Below are positions 7,930 to 17,805 of a stretch of DNA of 64,000 bases, in pieces. This DNA is from Dysgonomonas sp. UBA5412 (GTDB taxonomy: Bacteria > Bacteroidota > Bacteroidia > Bacteroidales > Dysgonomonadaceae): assembly GCA_002409595.1 (NCBI GenBank), contig DHNQ01000029.1, forward strand, positions 335,350-399,349. The letters run 5' to 3'. Positions within the stretch are counted from its first letter, which is position 1. Each line of letters begins with the position of its first letter. Below the pieces are notes generated by a model that was given only the letters and a program-made list of their open reading frames with translations, had not been told where the DNA came from and ran no database searches. The translations under genes and the position numbers were made by a program.

Positions 7930-9314
7930 TCCGGATTTTTCAGACGTATCTTAATTCCATAATAACGGGTCATTAACTCCTCCGAAAAAGGATCTTCTCC
8001 GTGTATATAAACATTTCCATCATAACGCTCAAACACACATAAACTGGCTCCCGAATTTTTAGCTTTCTCTATTTCAGCTTCTCTATAAGTAACAATTCCC
8101 TTAAAGCGGTTTATCTCCTTGGCAGCTAAATAATAAGTAAATATAAAACTACAAAGCCCGATTATGATAATAGCAGATCGAATCTGACGAAGAAAGCTAT
8201 TTCTGAAATCGAGGTTATAAAACAACGTTCCCATCCCTATAATAAGGAAAGTTACTACTCCGAACAATGCTCTACGTGGAAATGTAGGGGACAACACCAT
8301 CGCCAAAATGGCTGCAATAGCTGCTGTAGAATATATAATACTAAGAATAAGATGAGAATTTCTTTCGCCTTTATAAAAATGATAATACAATACATAAACG
8401 ACACCACAAGTCAAGATTAAAGGACCACAGTAATAAAAGAAAGTAAGTGCGCAGTTAAACAATCGGTAAACAACTAAATAGAGATTTAGATCAGAAGTCC
8501 CTGCCCTTTCAAAATTACCGGGAGCAAGAATCATAACCATATAGCCAAATACAGCACCGATTAACCCACAAACACTCCATACGGGAATTTTCCATCTAAC
8601 TGAGCGATAATAGGAATAGAAAAATAACACTATCAAAATCATAGCTCCCGCAGTATTTTCATTTGTCCATCCTGCCAAAACGCCAAAGGCAAACAATAAA
8701 ACAGAAAAAATAAACTGCTCCAACATGGAGAATTTCCTTCCTTGATAGAGCCGATAAGGCAAAAGAAATAAAAGAATAAGAACAGTACCCCAAAGATAAT
8801 TTGCCGCACCCGTAATCCACAAAATAGTATCGCCAAAAACAGGTTGCATAAACCAAACGGCAAGATTGATCAATACAAATAATTTCAGACTGCTTTTTGC
8901 ATTTCCTTTAATATGATAATAGATCAAGAAAATATAAACGACATAGGCCAAAGAATTAAGAACATCAGCAGCTAATGGAGGAATGAGAAGCAGAACCTGA
9001 GCTATAAAATGGACAACACTGCGCCCTCCCCACATATAGTAATGGTTGATTTGAGATTGCAGAATGTCAGCAAGAGAATTGATCCGAATATTTTCGCCAT
9101 ATATAAATAAATATGCAAAGTCGTCGGAAATGATAGGAGTCAAATAATTTAACAGTAAGATTGCCGAAAAACAAATGAGAACAACAACACACCAGAGCAA
9201 TCCATTTCGGAGTTTAGAGTCCTGTACCTTCTGCATCTTAGACTCCGACTCGGAATAGAAGCGTTTCAACAAAAGCGCTCCTTTATTTAACATATTCGAT
9301 TGTATCTTACTCAT
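7926..9314 (-). CDS. Polytopic membrane protein, DUF6056-like
   Basis: The 462-residue protein has about ten transmembrane segments after a 40-residue cytoplasmic N-terminus. The motif ISDDFAYLF after the first membrane span and the following WGGRSVVHF block resemble DUF6056, a family related in layout to GT-C membrane glycosyltransferases. There the acidic DD in the first outer loop is usually functional. A glycosyl-transfer role is therefore possible but unproven. It lies downstream of asnS on the same strand but behind that gene's terminator. Its leader is the ~105-bp element shared with dinB (9348-9451). Confidence 0.7.
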   Translation of the reverse strand: MSKIQSNMLNKGALLLKRFYSESESKMQKVQDSKLRNGLLWCVVVLICFSAILLLNYLTPIISDDFAYLFIYGENIRINSLADILQSQINHYYMWGGRSVVHFIAQVLLLIPPLAADVLNSLAYVVYIFLIYYHIKGNAKSSLKLFVLINLAVWFMQPVFGDTILWITGAANYLWGTVLILLFLLPYRLYQGRKFSMLEQFIFSVLLFAFGVLAGWTNENTAGAMILIVLFFYSYYRSVRWKIPVWSVCGLIGAVFGYMVMILAPGNFERAGTSDLNLYLVVYRLFNCALTFFYYCGPLILTCGVVYVLYYHFYKGERNSHLILSIIYSTAAIAAILAMVLSPTFPRRALFGVVTFLIIGMGTLFYNLDFRNSFLRQIRSAIIIIGLCSFIFTYYLAAKEINRFKGIVTYREAEIEKAKNSGASLCVFERYDGNVYIHGEDPFSEELMTRYYGIKIRLKNPD

Positions 9315-9347
9315 TTTTCTATTTTAATCATATAACTGTAAGAGGTG

Positions 9348-9451
9348 TATTTTAACTAAAAGGTTACAAACTTGTACACTTTTTCCCCTTTTTTCAATTG
9401 TTAGTTTTCTCTACCCCTCAACAAGAAGTTAAGACTCTAATATAGATAAAC
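9348..9451 (-). promoter_or_regulatory. Shared leader element, copy upstream of the DUF6056 gene
   Basis: About 55 nt here, centred on GTGTACAAGTTTGT (minus strand), match the dinB leader nearly base for base. The block TATAGATAAAC recurs at almost the same distance in both. It lies between the asnS terminator and the DUF6056 start. I infer a common regulatory signal. Confidence 0.55.
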
Positions 9452-9485
9452 ACAACCAATTAAAGTACAAATGTACATAAAAAAC

Positions 9486-9518
9486 AAAAGCAGTAAAGAA
9501 TCAATCTTTACTGCTTTT
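9486..9518. terminator. Intrinsic terminator of asnS
   Basis: A 14-bp perfect stem AAAAGCAGTAAAGA/TCTTTACTGCTTTT with a 5-nt loop sits 24 nt past the asnS stop. It is followed on the minus strand by a T-rich run. Confidence 0.9.
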
Positions 9519-9541
9519 TATATTCAATCGTTCAGAATACT

Positions 9542-10939
9542 TTAGAACTCTGCATTGTTAGGCGTACGAGGGAATGGAATCACATCACGTATATTAGCCA
9601 TACCGGTAATAAACAGAATAAGGCGTTCAAAGCCCAGACCGAATCCTGAATGCGGCGCAGAGCCAAATTTACGAGTTTCTAAATACCACCAAATAGGATC
9701 AGTATTCATATTCAGTTCTTTCGTACGGTTTACAAGTTTATCGTAATCCACTTCACGTTCCGAGCCTCCGATTATTTCTCCTATTTTAGGGAAAAGAACA
9801 TCCATACCACGTACTGTCTTTCCATCTTCATTCTGTTTCATATAGAAAGATTTGATTTCTTTCGGATAGTCAGTAAGGATAACCGGACGTTTAAAGTGTT
9901 TCTCTACCAAATAACGTTCATGTTCCGACTGCAAATCAGCACCCCAATAAACAGGAAATTCAAATTTGTGACCACTCTTCTCCAAGATTTCGACACCTTC
10001 AGTATAAGTAAGGCGAACAAAATCATGAGCCAAAACAAAATTCAGACGCTCTAATAATTCCTTATCAAACATCTCGTTTAAGAAAGCAATATCGTCTTTA
10101 CAATGTTCGAGAGCATATCCGATCAGATATTTCATAAAATCCTCAGCCAAATCCATATTATCATGAATATCATAGAAAGCTACTTCCGGCTCGATCATCC
10201 AAAACTCTGCCAAGTGGCGAGGAGTATTCGAATTTTCGGCACGAAACGTAGGACCAAATGTATAGATTCCACCCAATGCCATAGCACCTAATTCTCCTTC
10301 AAGTTGTCCGGAAACAGTCAGATTGGTAGCCTGACCGAAAAAATCTTCCGAATAGTCAACCTTACCTTCTTCGGTACGAGGAATATTATTAACATCCAAC
10401 GTAGTCACCTGAAACATGGATCCGGCACCTTCAGCATCCGACCCTGTTATGATCGGAGTATGAAAATAAAAGAATCCCTTGTCGTTAAAATACTTATGTA
10501 TAGCATAAGACATATGATGTCTGATACGGAATATAGCACCAAAAGTATTGGTACGAGGACGCAGATAAGCTATTTCACGCAAAAACTCTAAAGAATGTCC
10601 CTTCTTTTGCAAAGGATAAGTTTCAGGATCGGCCGTACCGTATACTTCGATAGAACTTGCCTGAATCTCAGCACTTTGACCTTTTCCTTGCGACTCTACA
10701 AGAGTTCCTATTACATGAATACAAGCTCCGGTAGTTACAGGTTTGAAGAAATCTTCTCCAAATTTTTCCACGTCGGCTACTATCTGAAGATTATGGACAG
10801 TAGAACCATCATTAAGATGGATAAAGTTTACATATTTATTACCGCGAATGGTACGTACCCATCCTTTCACGTCAATTTCAGATCCAAACTTAAGATCTTT
10901 GAATACATCAACAATTTTTGTTCTACGAATCTTCTCCAT
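9542..10939 (-). CDS. asnS: Asparaginyl-tRNA synthetase
   Basis: This cytoplasmic class IIb synthetase charges tRNA-Asn with asparagine. Its 465 residues are the normal length. The N-terminal OB-fold anticodon-binding domain (VKGWVRTIRGNKYVNFIHLNDG) is followed by the catalytic domain. Class II motif 2 reads FRAENSNTPRHLAEFW, and motif 3 is GFGLGFERLILF near the C-terminus. The His-Ala-type F-x-x-x-x-P-x-I-T-G-S-D-A-E-G-A-G motif separates AsnRS from AspRS. It starts 23 nt after the pseudouridine synthase stop, so the two are probably co-transcribed. The direct synthetase implies Asn-tRNA does not depend solely on transamidation. Confidence 0.97.
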   Translation of the reverse strand: MEKIRRTKIVDVFKDLKFGSEIDVKGWVRTIRGNKYVNFIHLNDGSTVHNLQIVADVEKFGEDFFKPVTTGACIHVIGTLVESQGKGQSAEIQASSIEVYGTADPETYPLQKKGHSLEFLREIAYLRPRTNTFGAIFRIRHHMSYAIHKYFNDKGFFYFHTPIITGSDAEGAGSMFQVTTLDVNNIPRTEEGKVDYSEDFFGQATNLTVSGQLEGELGAMALGGIYTFGPTFRAENSNTPRHLAEFWMIEPEVAFYDIHDNMDLAEDFMKYLIGYALEHCKDDIAFLNEMFDKELLERLNFVLAHDFVRLTYTEGVEILEKSGHKFEFPVYWGADLQSEHERYLVEKHFKRPVILTDYPKEIKSFYMKQNEDGKTVRGMDVLFPKIGEIIGGSEREVDYDKLVNRTKELNMNTDPIWWYLETRKFGSAPHSGFGLGFERLILFITGMANIRDVIPFPRTPNNAEF

Positions 10940-10962
10940 CTTTATATCAATATTTTTATCTT

Positions 10963-12237
10963 TTACTCAAAAGCTCCCATACGAAGCATGTTTACTTCTT
11001 TTTCTGACAAATAACGCCATTTACCACGAAGAACGTTCTTTTTAGTCAATCCTGCAAAATAAACACGATCAAGCTTCACAACCTGATAGCCTAATTTTTC
11101 GAATATACGACGAACTATACGATTGCGTCCTGAGTGTATTTCTATACCCACCACGTTCAATACGTCTTCTGCTTGGTACGCTATGGAATCGGCATGTATT
11201 TCACCATCATCCAATTCGATACCATCGGCAATAGCCTGCATATCTTCGATCGCAACATCACGATCAAGTGTTACTTGATAGATTTTTTTCTTCTTAAATT
11301 TAGGATGCGTCAATTTAGATGCTAAGTCTCCATCATTTGTCAACAACAATACTCCTGTTGTATTTCGGTCGAGACGTCCTACCGGATAAATACGTTCCGG
11401 ACAAGCGTTTTTCACCAAATCCATTACAGTCAAACGATTTTGAGGATCGTCCGATGTTGTTACACAATTTTTAGGTTTATTCAAAAGAACATACACCTTG
11501 CTTTCTAAACGAACCGGTTGATCGTGGAAAGTGACCATGTCGCCACGTGTAACCTTTGCTCCCAATTGATCAACAACTTCACCGTTCACTTTTACTACCC
11601 CTGCCGTGATGTAAGCATCTGCCTCGCGACGAGAACAAACTCCGGCATTTGCTAAATATTTATTTAAACGTAAAGGTGTGTTCGGATCAATATTTTCTTT
11701 GTATTTAACTGGTTTTACCAGTCTTTTTATGCCACCGCCGGCAGGCTTATTATAGCCACCACCTCTTTGGTTGTAGTCATTAGGACGACGATTCTCATAT
11801 CCACTGCCTCTGTTATTACCATACGAAGATTGGTTGCCACCTCCTCTATTGTTAGAGTAGTTGCCGCCACCTCTGTTATTGGAATAATTGCCTCCCTCTC
11901 TGTTATTAGAATAATTTCCACCGCCACCTCTGGTTCCAGATTGGCGATTCTGATTATTTCCATAAGAGCTATTTCCATAAGAACGACGTTCTTCTCCATC
12001 ATTTCGATCATAAGATGATGGTCTTGACTGACGGTTAGAATCATAACCTCCCTGTCTGTCCGATCTGTCTCCATTGTTCTTGTATGGATTTCTGTCAGTA
12101 TTAGTATCGTAGGCCTGTTTGCGTAAATCTCCCACACGGGTACGCTTCTTTTTTACGGGTTCTGATCCGTTCGAATTTTTGTCTGATGATGAGTAACCAT
12201 CCCGGCCTTCTCTATCATTTCCCTTGTCTGTCACCAT
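10963..12237 (-). CDS. Pseudouridine synthase, RsuA/RluB/E/F family, with low-complexity N-terminal extension
   Basis: The enzyme converts specific rRNA uridines to pseudouridine. From about residue 185 to 424 it holds an S4 RNA-binding domain (LRLNKYLANAGVCSRREAD) and the catalytic domain. The RsuA-family motif GRLDRNTTGVLLLTNDGDLA contains the catalytic Asp. NRIVRRIFEKLGY is also present. The first ~180 residues are quite different: hydrophilic, rich in Gly, Asn, Ser, Arg and Tyr, with repeats of the form GGNYSNNRGG. That is an RGG-like disordered tail. Family members without it are about 240-300 residues. The substrate is most likely 23S rRNA as for RluB, but this is not certain. It is upstream of asnS. 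Confidence 0.87.
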   Translation of the reverse strand: MVTDKGNDREGRDGYSSSDKNSNGSEPVKKKRTRVGDLRKQAYDTNTDRNPYKNNGDRSDRQGGYDSNRQSRPSSYDRNDGEERRSYGNSSYGNNQNRQSGTRGGGGNYSNNREGGNYSNNRGGGNYSNNRGGGNQSSYGNNRGSGYENRRPNDYNQRGGGYNKPAGGGIKRLVKPVKYKENIDPNTPLRLNKYLANAGVCSRREADAYITAGVVKVNGEVVDQLGAKVTRGDMVTFHDQPVRLESKVYVLLNKPKNCVTTSDDPQNRLTVMDLVKNACPERIYPVGRLDRNTTGVLLLTNDGDLASKLTHPKFKKKKIYQVTLDRDVAIEDMQAIADGIELDDGEIHADSIAYQAEDVLNVVGIEIHSGRNRIVRRIFEKLGYQVVKLDRVYFAGLTKKNVLRGKWRYLSEKEVNMLRMGAFE

Positions 12238-12301
12238 TTTTTGTTTTGTTTTTTATAAATAAAAGTACTTGTTTTTAATAACCTCACGGTTATAATTAAT
12301 A

Positions 12302-13645
12302 TTATACCCCGGTATAAGAATGAGGTGTAATTTTTCTTAATTCATTTTTCACAGCTTCGCTCACATCAAGTTCTGAAATAAACTCAGAAATTGACTTTTC
12401 GGTTATTGCCTCATTGGTGCGGGTAAGAGCCTTCAATGCTTCGTAAGGTTTTGGATATCCTTCGCGACGAAGAATAGTCTGAATACCTTCGGCTACCACA
12501 GCCCAGCAGTTGTCCAGATCATTAGCTAAAGCTTGTTTGTTGATCAATAATTTATCCAAGCCCTTTAACGTACTCTGCATTGCAATAAGTATGTGCCCAA
12601 AAGGAACACCCACATTTCGCAAAACTGTAGAGTCTGTCAAATCGCGTTGAAGACGCGAAACGGGCAATTTGGATGACAAATGCTCTAATATTGCATTTGC
12701 AATTCCAAGATTTCCTTCTGCATTTTCAAAATCAATAGGATTTACTTTATGAGGCATTGCTGACGAACCTATTTCTCCTTCTTTAATTTTTTGTTTGAAG
12801 TATTCCATAGATATATATTGCCAGAAATCTCTATTGAGATCTATCATAATTGTATCAATACGCTTAAGAGCATCGAAAATGGCAGCCAGATTATCATAAT
12901 TAGAAATCTGAGTAGTCCATTCTTCTCTCACCAATCCCAGTTTTTCAGAAACAAATTTATCTCCGAAAGCTTTCCAATCATATGATGGATATGCTACGGT
13001 ATGTGCATTATAGTTACCGGTAGCACCGCCAAATTTAGCAGATAACGGAATGGATTTCAACAATTTCAGCTGCCCTTCAAGACGGCTTGCAAAAACCATT
13101 ATCTCTTTGCCCAGTCGGGTCGGCGAAGCAGGTTGCCCATGAGTCTTTGCCAACATTGCAACATCAGCCCACTCTTTAGCTTGAGAAATAAGTTTTTCTA
13201 TAATTTGATTTAACATCGGATAATAAACATTATTCAGTGCATCTTTCAACGACAATGGAACTGATGTATTATTTATATCCTGCGATGTTAATCCAAAGTG
13301 TATAAATTCTTTATATTGTTGCAAACCTAATTTATCAAATTCTTCTTTGATAAAATACTCGACTGCTTTTACATCGTGGTTTGTTATTTTTTCGGTTTCC
13401 TTTATACGCAAGGCATCTGCTTCTGAAAAGTCAGAAACAATTTGCTTTAGTTTAGGAAATATATTTTTGTCTATATCTTTCAGTTGTGGCAAAGGCAATT
13501 CGCACAAAGCGATAAAATATTCAACTTCTACCAATACACGATATTTGATTAGTGCATATTCTGAAAAATAATCGGCTAATTGTTCCGTTTTATTTCGATA
13601 ACGCCCATCTATAGGCGAGATGGAAGTTAAGGGAGTTAGTATCAT
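12302..13645 (-). CDS. purB: Adenylosuccinate lyase
   Basis: The enzyme acts twice in purine synthesis: it splits SAICAR to AICAR plus fumarate, and adenylosuccinate to AMP plus fumarate. The 447 residues resemble the E. coli-type enzyme. The N-terminal SPIDGRY is conserved. THGQPASPTRLGKE holds the catalytic His region, and the fumarase/aspartase signature GSSAMPHKVNPIDFENAEG is near residue 300. Two overlapping TATATTTG boxes lie about 80-100 nt upstream. The partner purA is 6 kb away on the same strand. Confidence 0.96.
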   Translation of the reverse strand: MILTPLTSISPIDGRYRNKTEQLADYFSEYALIKYRVLVEVEYFIALCELPLPQLKDIDKNIFPKLKQIVSDFSEADALRIKETEKITNHDVKAVEYFIKEEFDKLGLQQYKEFIHFGLTSQDINNTSVPLSLKDALNNVYYPMLNQIIEKLISQAKEWADVAMLAKTHGQPASPTRLGKEIMVFASRLEGQLKLLKSIPLSAKFGGATGNYNAHTVAYPSYDWKAFGDKFVSEKLGLVREEWTTQISNYDNLAAIFDALKRIDTIMIDLNRDFWQYISMEYFKQKIKEGEIGSSAMPHKVNPIDFENAEGNLGIANAILEHLSSKLPVSRLQRDLTDSTVLRNVGVPFGHILIAMQSTLKGLDKLLINKQALANDLDNCWAVVAEGIQTILRREGYPKPYEALKALTRTNEAITEKSISEFISELDVSEAVKNELRKITPHSYTGV

Positions 13646-13724
13646 CAGTGGTTGATATTTTGTGTTTTTGATTAATCCTTAGAAATTTATTTTCGATATC
13701 ACTATTTACTCATCAATTATAATA

Positions 13725-13743
13725 CAAATATAAAACAAATATA
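13725..13743 (-). promoter_or_regulatory. Tandem -7-like boxes upstream of purB
   Basis: Two minus-strand copies of TATATTTG, 11 bp apart, lie 80-98 nt upstream of the purB ATG. Either could serve as the -7 element; there is no clear -33. Confidence 0.35.
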
Positions 13744-13795
13744 TGGTTGGAAAGGCTTTTAGAATGTGTTATTTTAATATTTTTTTCTTTTTTAC

Positions 13796-14899
13796 CTATT
13801 CTTGCCAATTATTCAAAACCTGAATTATTTTTTCAATTTCAGAATCGTCTAACGATGGATAGAGAGGTAAACTTAATATCTGATCTTGCAGCAGTTCGGC
13901 AATCGGTAAAATTTCACCAGACAGCTCTTTATAGGCTTCTTGCTTATGAATAGCATGTGGATAATGTATTTGAGTCTGTATCTCATTCTCCTGTAAGTAT
14001 AGAGAAAGATTATCCCGTTGTGATGAACGTATCACATAGAGATGAAATACATGGCATTGAGGTTCACCTGAAAGTGGCAATCTGATAAATTCATTTCTTA
14101 TACCCTCCGCATATCGAATGGCTATCTTTTGTCGGATATGGTTATCTTCATCCAAATGTTTGAGACGAACAGACAATACGGCAGCTTGCATTTCATCTAA
14201 TCGAGAATTTAATCCTTTATATCGGTGCAAATATTTTTCATTTGATCCATAATTCGCTAATTGCCTGATAATGGAGGCTAAAATATCGTCACTTGTAGTA
14301 ACAGCCCCTGCATCGCCCAACGCTCCTAGATTCTTTACAGGATAGAAGCTAAAGGCTGCTGCATCGGACAGGCTTCCTGCTTTCTGTCCATCATATTCAG
14401 CTCCATGTGCTTGCGCAGCATCTTCGATCAATATTAGATTGTGAGCAGATGCTAATTGTTGCAGTTGACGCATTGGAGCAACACGCCCAAAAAGATGAAC
14501 TGCAATAATCGCTTTTGTTTTATCTGTTATTTTACTTTTTACAGACAAAGGGTCTAAATTGAAGGTATCTATTTCACAATCTGCCAAAACGGGCGTTAAG
14601 CCGCACTGAGAAACAGCCAGAGCTGTGGCAATAAATGTATTTGCAGGCAGAATTATTTCATCCCCCTTGCTAATCCTGCCTCTTTCCATGTAAGCCATAA
14701 GGATAAGGCGAAGCGCATCTAAGCCATTTCCTACTCCGATACAATTGCGGACTCCACAATAGTCGGAAAAGTCTTTTTCGAAGCGATCTTTTTCTTCTCC
14801 CATAATATACCAACCTGAATCCACAACACGAGAGACAGCTTCTTTTATTTCAGAAGCATATCTATCGGTTTCTCGTTTCAGGTCTAAGAATGGGATCAT
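13796..14899 (-). CDS. DegT/DnrJ/EryC1/StrS family sugar aminotransferase
   Basis: This PLP-dependent fold-type I enzyme of 367 residues probably transaminates a nucleotide-linked keto-sugar for surface polysaccharide. MIPFLDLKRE at the N-terminus, GVGNGLDALRL near 55 and the ILIEDAAQAHGAEY segment are family hallmarks. The PLP Lys lies in FYPVKNLGALGDAGAV. The closest layout I recall is the FdtB/QdtB/WecE group, but the sugar cannot be assigned. No other sugar-nucleotide genes are adjacent. It is 26 nt downstream of recN, so it may share that transcript. Confidence 0.88.
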   Translation of the reverse strand: MIPFLDLKRETDRYASEIKEAVSRVVDSGWYIMGEEKDRFEKDFSDYCGVRNCIGVGNGLDALRLILMAYMERGRISKGDEIILPANTFIATALAVSQCGLTPVLADCEIDTFNLDPLSVKSKITDKTKAIIAVHLFGRVAPMRQLQQLASAHNLILIEDAAQAHGAEYDGQKAGSLSDAAAFSFYPVKNLGALGDAGAVTTSDDILASIIRQLANYGSNEKYLHRYKGLNSRLDEMQAAVLSVRLKHLDEDNHIRQKIAIRYAEGIRNEFIRLPLSGEPQCHVFHLYVIRSSQRDNLSLYLQENEIQTQIHYPHAIHKQEAYKELSGEILPIAELLQDQILSLPLYPSLDDSEIEKIIQVLNNWQE

Positions 14900-14925
14900 A
14901 TTCTTTTCTTCTTAAATAATAATTT

Positions 14926-16587
14926 TCAAGAAAAGCCCAACATTGATTTGGCATTCTGAATGGCGGCATCTGTTACAACCGCACCACTAAGCATACGTGC
15001 TATTTCATCAAGACGTTCTTCGTCCGATAATCGAATAAGATGAGTAACAGTAGAATTATCTTCGTCCGATTTATATACTTTATAATGCACCTTACCCTTG
15101 GCTGCTATCTGTGGTAGATGGGTAATAGCTATTACTTGCATCTTCTGTCCGAAATCGCTCATTATCTGCCCCATTTTATCTGCAACTTCACCAGAGACTC
15201 CGGTATCTATTTCGTCAAAAATAATAGTTGGCAAAGCTGTTGCTCCTGCAATCATCGACTTAAGACAAAGCATCAGCCGTGATATTTCTCCACCAGAAGC
15301 AATGTTTGCGACCGGTTGCAGCGGAACATTCTTATTGGCTGAAAAAAGAAATACGAGTTCGTCTGCTCCATATACCGTCGGAGCGTCTAAAGCATTCATC
15401 TTACATTGAAATCTCACATTAGGCATTCCAAGATAGGCTACTTTTTCGACCAATTCTTTTTCTATTTGTGGAATAACGGCTAAGCGACTACCTGTAAGCT
15501 GTTTAGCCAATACTGAAAGATGATCTTCTTTTTGTTTGAGTTCTTTTTCTAAACTTTCCAACTGTTGATCGGACGAGTCTATTTTTTCTATTTTGAGAGC
15601 AATATCATCGAACAATTGCAATAAATCGCCGACCGTAGAAACATGATGTTTTTTTTGCAAAGAATAGATCAAATCAAGGCGTGCCTCTACCGAGGCTAAT
15701 ATTTCGGGATTGAATTCTACATCGTTTGCTAATTTTTCTACTTCGGATGATAAGTCTTTCATATCAATATATGCAGTATCTATTCGCTGTGCAATTTCTT
15801 CCGACTTGGGGAATACTCTCGACAATGAAGATGTTGTATTAAGACTTTCTTTCAAAGCCGAGACAATACCTCGTTCGTCTTCCGACAAGAGTGTATGAAT
15901 CTTAAAGAGGGATGACTTAATCTCTTCGGCATGATTCAATAATTCGAGTTTACCCTCAAGCTCCTCTTGTTCACCTTCCGACAAAACTGCTTCTTTCAAA
16001 GCTTCGTATTGAAAACGAAGGTAATCTTCTTCTTCTTTACTCCTCTTTATTGAATCCCTTAGTTCTGACAGGGCTTTTTGCGCTTGCTTATATTGATGAA
16101 AGGCTTTTTGATATTCTTTCAGCAAAGCCTTATTGCCCGCCAAAGCATCTACAATCTGCATCTGAAAGCGACTATCGGCTAACAGTAGATTCTGATGTTG
16201 CGAATGAACATCAATCAACTGACTACCAAGATCTTTAAGATCAGTCAAAGAAACGGGAGAATCATTTATAAAAGCTCTCGATTTTCCTCCTGCTAGTATT
16301 TCTCTACGAAGAATATAACTATTGGCATCGAATTCAATATCTTTTTCTTCACAAAATTCTTTAAGGTCATATGCCGAAACATCGAAACAGCCTTCTATTA
16401 TACATTTATTTTCGCCTTGTTTTATTGCTTTTGTATCGGCGCGTTGCCCAAGTATCAAAGCCAAAGCTCCAAGTATAATAGATTTACCTGCTCCTGTCTC
16501 ACCCGTAATAACAGAAAATCCTTGCTCGAAGTCTATTTCAAGGCTATCGATCAGTGCATAATTTTTTATATAAAGAGATTTTAGCAT
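14926..16587 (-). CDS. recN: DNA repair protein RecN
   Basis: RecN is an SMC-like ATPase that gathers broken DNA ends during recombinational repair. Its 553 residues are standard. The Walker A GETGAGKS is at residues 29-36, the ABC-type signature is in NIASGGEISRLMLCLK near 430, and Walker B is IIFDEIDTGVSG near 453-464. Two Glu/Lys-rich coiled-coil arms lie between them, for example around residues 160-220 and 330-365. It starts 15 nt downstream of a metallophosphoesterase gene and is followed closely by the aminotransferase gene. Confidence 0.96.
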   Translation of the reverse strand: MLKSLYIKNYALIDSLEIDFEQGFSVITGETGAGKSIILGALALILGQRADTKAIKQGENKCIIEGCFDVSAYDLKEFCEEKDIEFDANSYILRREILAGGKSRAFINDSPVSLTDLKDLGSQLIDVHSQHQNLLLADSRFQMQIVDALAGNKALLKEYQKAFHQYKQAQKALSELRDSIKRSKEEEDYLRFQYEALKEAVLSEGEQEELEGKLELLNHAEEIKSSLFKIHTLLSEDERGIVSALKESLNTTSSLSRVFPKSEEIAQRIDTAYIDMKDLSSEVEKLANDVEFNPEILASVEARLDLIYSLQKKHHVSTVGDLLQLFDDIALKIEKIDSSDQQLESLEKELKQKEDHLSVLAKQLTGSRLAVIPQIEKELVEKVAYLGMPNVRFQCKMNALDAPTVYGADELVFLFSANKNVPLQPVANIASGGEISRLMLCLKSMIAGATALPTIIFDEIDTGVSGEVADKMGQIMSDFGQKMQVIAITHLPQIAAKGKVHYKVYKSDEDNSTVTHLIRLSDEERLDEIARMLSGAVVTDAAIQNAKSMLGFS

Positions 16588-16602
16588 AGCTAAAGATAAA
16601 CA

Positions 16603-17805
16603 TCATTTATTAAAATTCACATTCAAAACTACAATTTCAGAAATCGTACCTATACGATATTGCGGTCCGGCAAGTCCCAGTCCAGACGAAACATAAACAT
16701 GCGTGTCGCCTTTCTTTTTATATCCAAAAGGAATCTCATACATAGAACGCAGCTTCATCTGTTCGGAAATCAACCCCGTATTATATATCATCGAACTGAC
16801 TTTCATTATTGTATTAACGGGAAAGAATTGTCCGTTGTGCGTATGTCCATACAGCGCAATATCTGCTCCGGCCTCCATCTCCTCGTGTAGGTGATGTGGC
16901 TCATGGTTCATTACTATTATGGGCAGTTGCTTATCCACACCTTTCATTATTTCGGGCAACGACTTCCTTGATTCGCACATGTCGTCTTCTCGTCCAACCA
17001 GATAGAAAGCACTATCAATTAGTAGCGTGGTATCGCGCAGAACGGTCATTCCTGCTTTTTCGCTCAACCATGATATTTTGGCCTCGTCCTCTCCTTCGTA
17101 GGTTGCAATATATTCATGGTTGCCGGTAGAAGCATATACTCCATAAGGTGCTTTGAGTCGTAGAAACTCAGTTTCCATATGCTGTTCTTGGAGCGATTTC
17201 AAATCATAATCTATAACATCGCCCACCAACAAGATAATATCGGGCTTTTGTTCCATTATTTTATCTACATACATAGATATTATCTCTTTATCAATGAGAT
17301 ATCCAGCATGTACATCTGTAGCTACAACAATCCGGAGATTTTTAACTTTAGGTGAATGCTTTTCTACTGTCAAATCCATTTCTGTTACTATCGGATGATA
17401 GAAACGATAGTTTCCATACAACATGGATGAAATAACGATTACGAGACATGAGACAAAGTATATGAGTCGGCTCTTTTTTGATCTCAAATCTATTGATACC
17501 GGAAATATCTTCTTCTTCCGATCAATGTATTTAAACAAATCATAGATCAGAAGCAACCCCGACATATAGATAATAAAAATCATCCACGTAGTACCCACCC
17601 ACGCAAAATCGTGTAAGGCATCGAATGGCAAAACCCCTCCTCCTGAGGAGAAGAAGCCCAAAAAGTAAACAATAAGTTCTATTATATAAATTGCCGCATA
17701 GGGTATTTTTATATACTTCTTGTCTGGCAAAGCCTGCCAACCACGCCAATATATATAGGCGCTTAATAGAATTTGTATAATTATAGCATTAAGAAAAACT
17801 CTCAT
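16603..17805 (-). CDS. Membrane-anchored metallophosphoesterase (second of tandem pair)
   Basis: The 400-residue protein has four hydrophobic N-terminal segments within the first ~130 residues, then a calcineurin-like phosphoesterase domain. Metal-binding motifs appear in order: DVHAG, GDVIDYD, GNHEY, NHEPHH and GHTHNGQ. The order and the membrane region fit the YaeI/YkuE-type group, some members of which act on UDP-diacylglucosamine or other lipids. The real substrate here is unknown. Its ATG overlaps the stop of the upstream paralogue by four bases, which implies coupled translation. Confidence 0.88.
   Translation of the reverse strand: MRVFLNAIIIQILLSAYIYWRGWQALPDKKYIKIPYAAIYIIELIVYFLGFFSSGGGVLPFDALHDFAWVGTTWMIFIIYMSGLLLIYDLFKYIDRKKKIFPVSIDLRSKKSRLIYFVSCLVIVISSMLYGNYRFYHPIVTEMDLTVEKHSPKVKNLRIVVATDVHAGYLIDKEIISMYVDKIMEQKPDIILLVGDVIDYDLKSLQEQHMETEFLRLKAPYGVYASTGNHEYIATYEGEDEAKISWLSEKAGMTVLRDTTLLIDSAFYLVGREDDMCESRKSLPEIMKGVDKQLPIIVMNHEPHHLHEEMEAGADIALYGHTHNGQFFPVNTIMKVSSMIYNTGLISEQMKLRSMYEIPFGYKKKGDTHVYVSSGLGLAGPQYRIGTISEIVVLNVNFNK

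Noticed and set aside
10595..11014. 139-codon plus-strand open frame across the asnS/pseudouridine synthase junction
   Set aside because: It is antisense to two conserved genes, with a hydrophobic/aromatic composition typical of reversed coding sequence.
11727..12137. Second minus-strand frame through the low-complexity tail
   Set aside because: The tail's repetitive codons keep several frames open. Only the frame continuous with the S4 domain makes sense.
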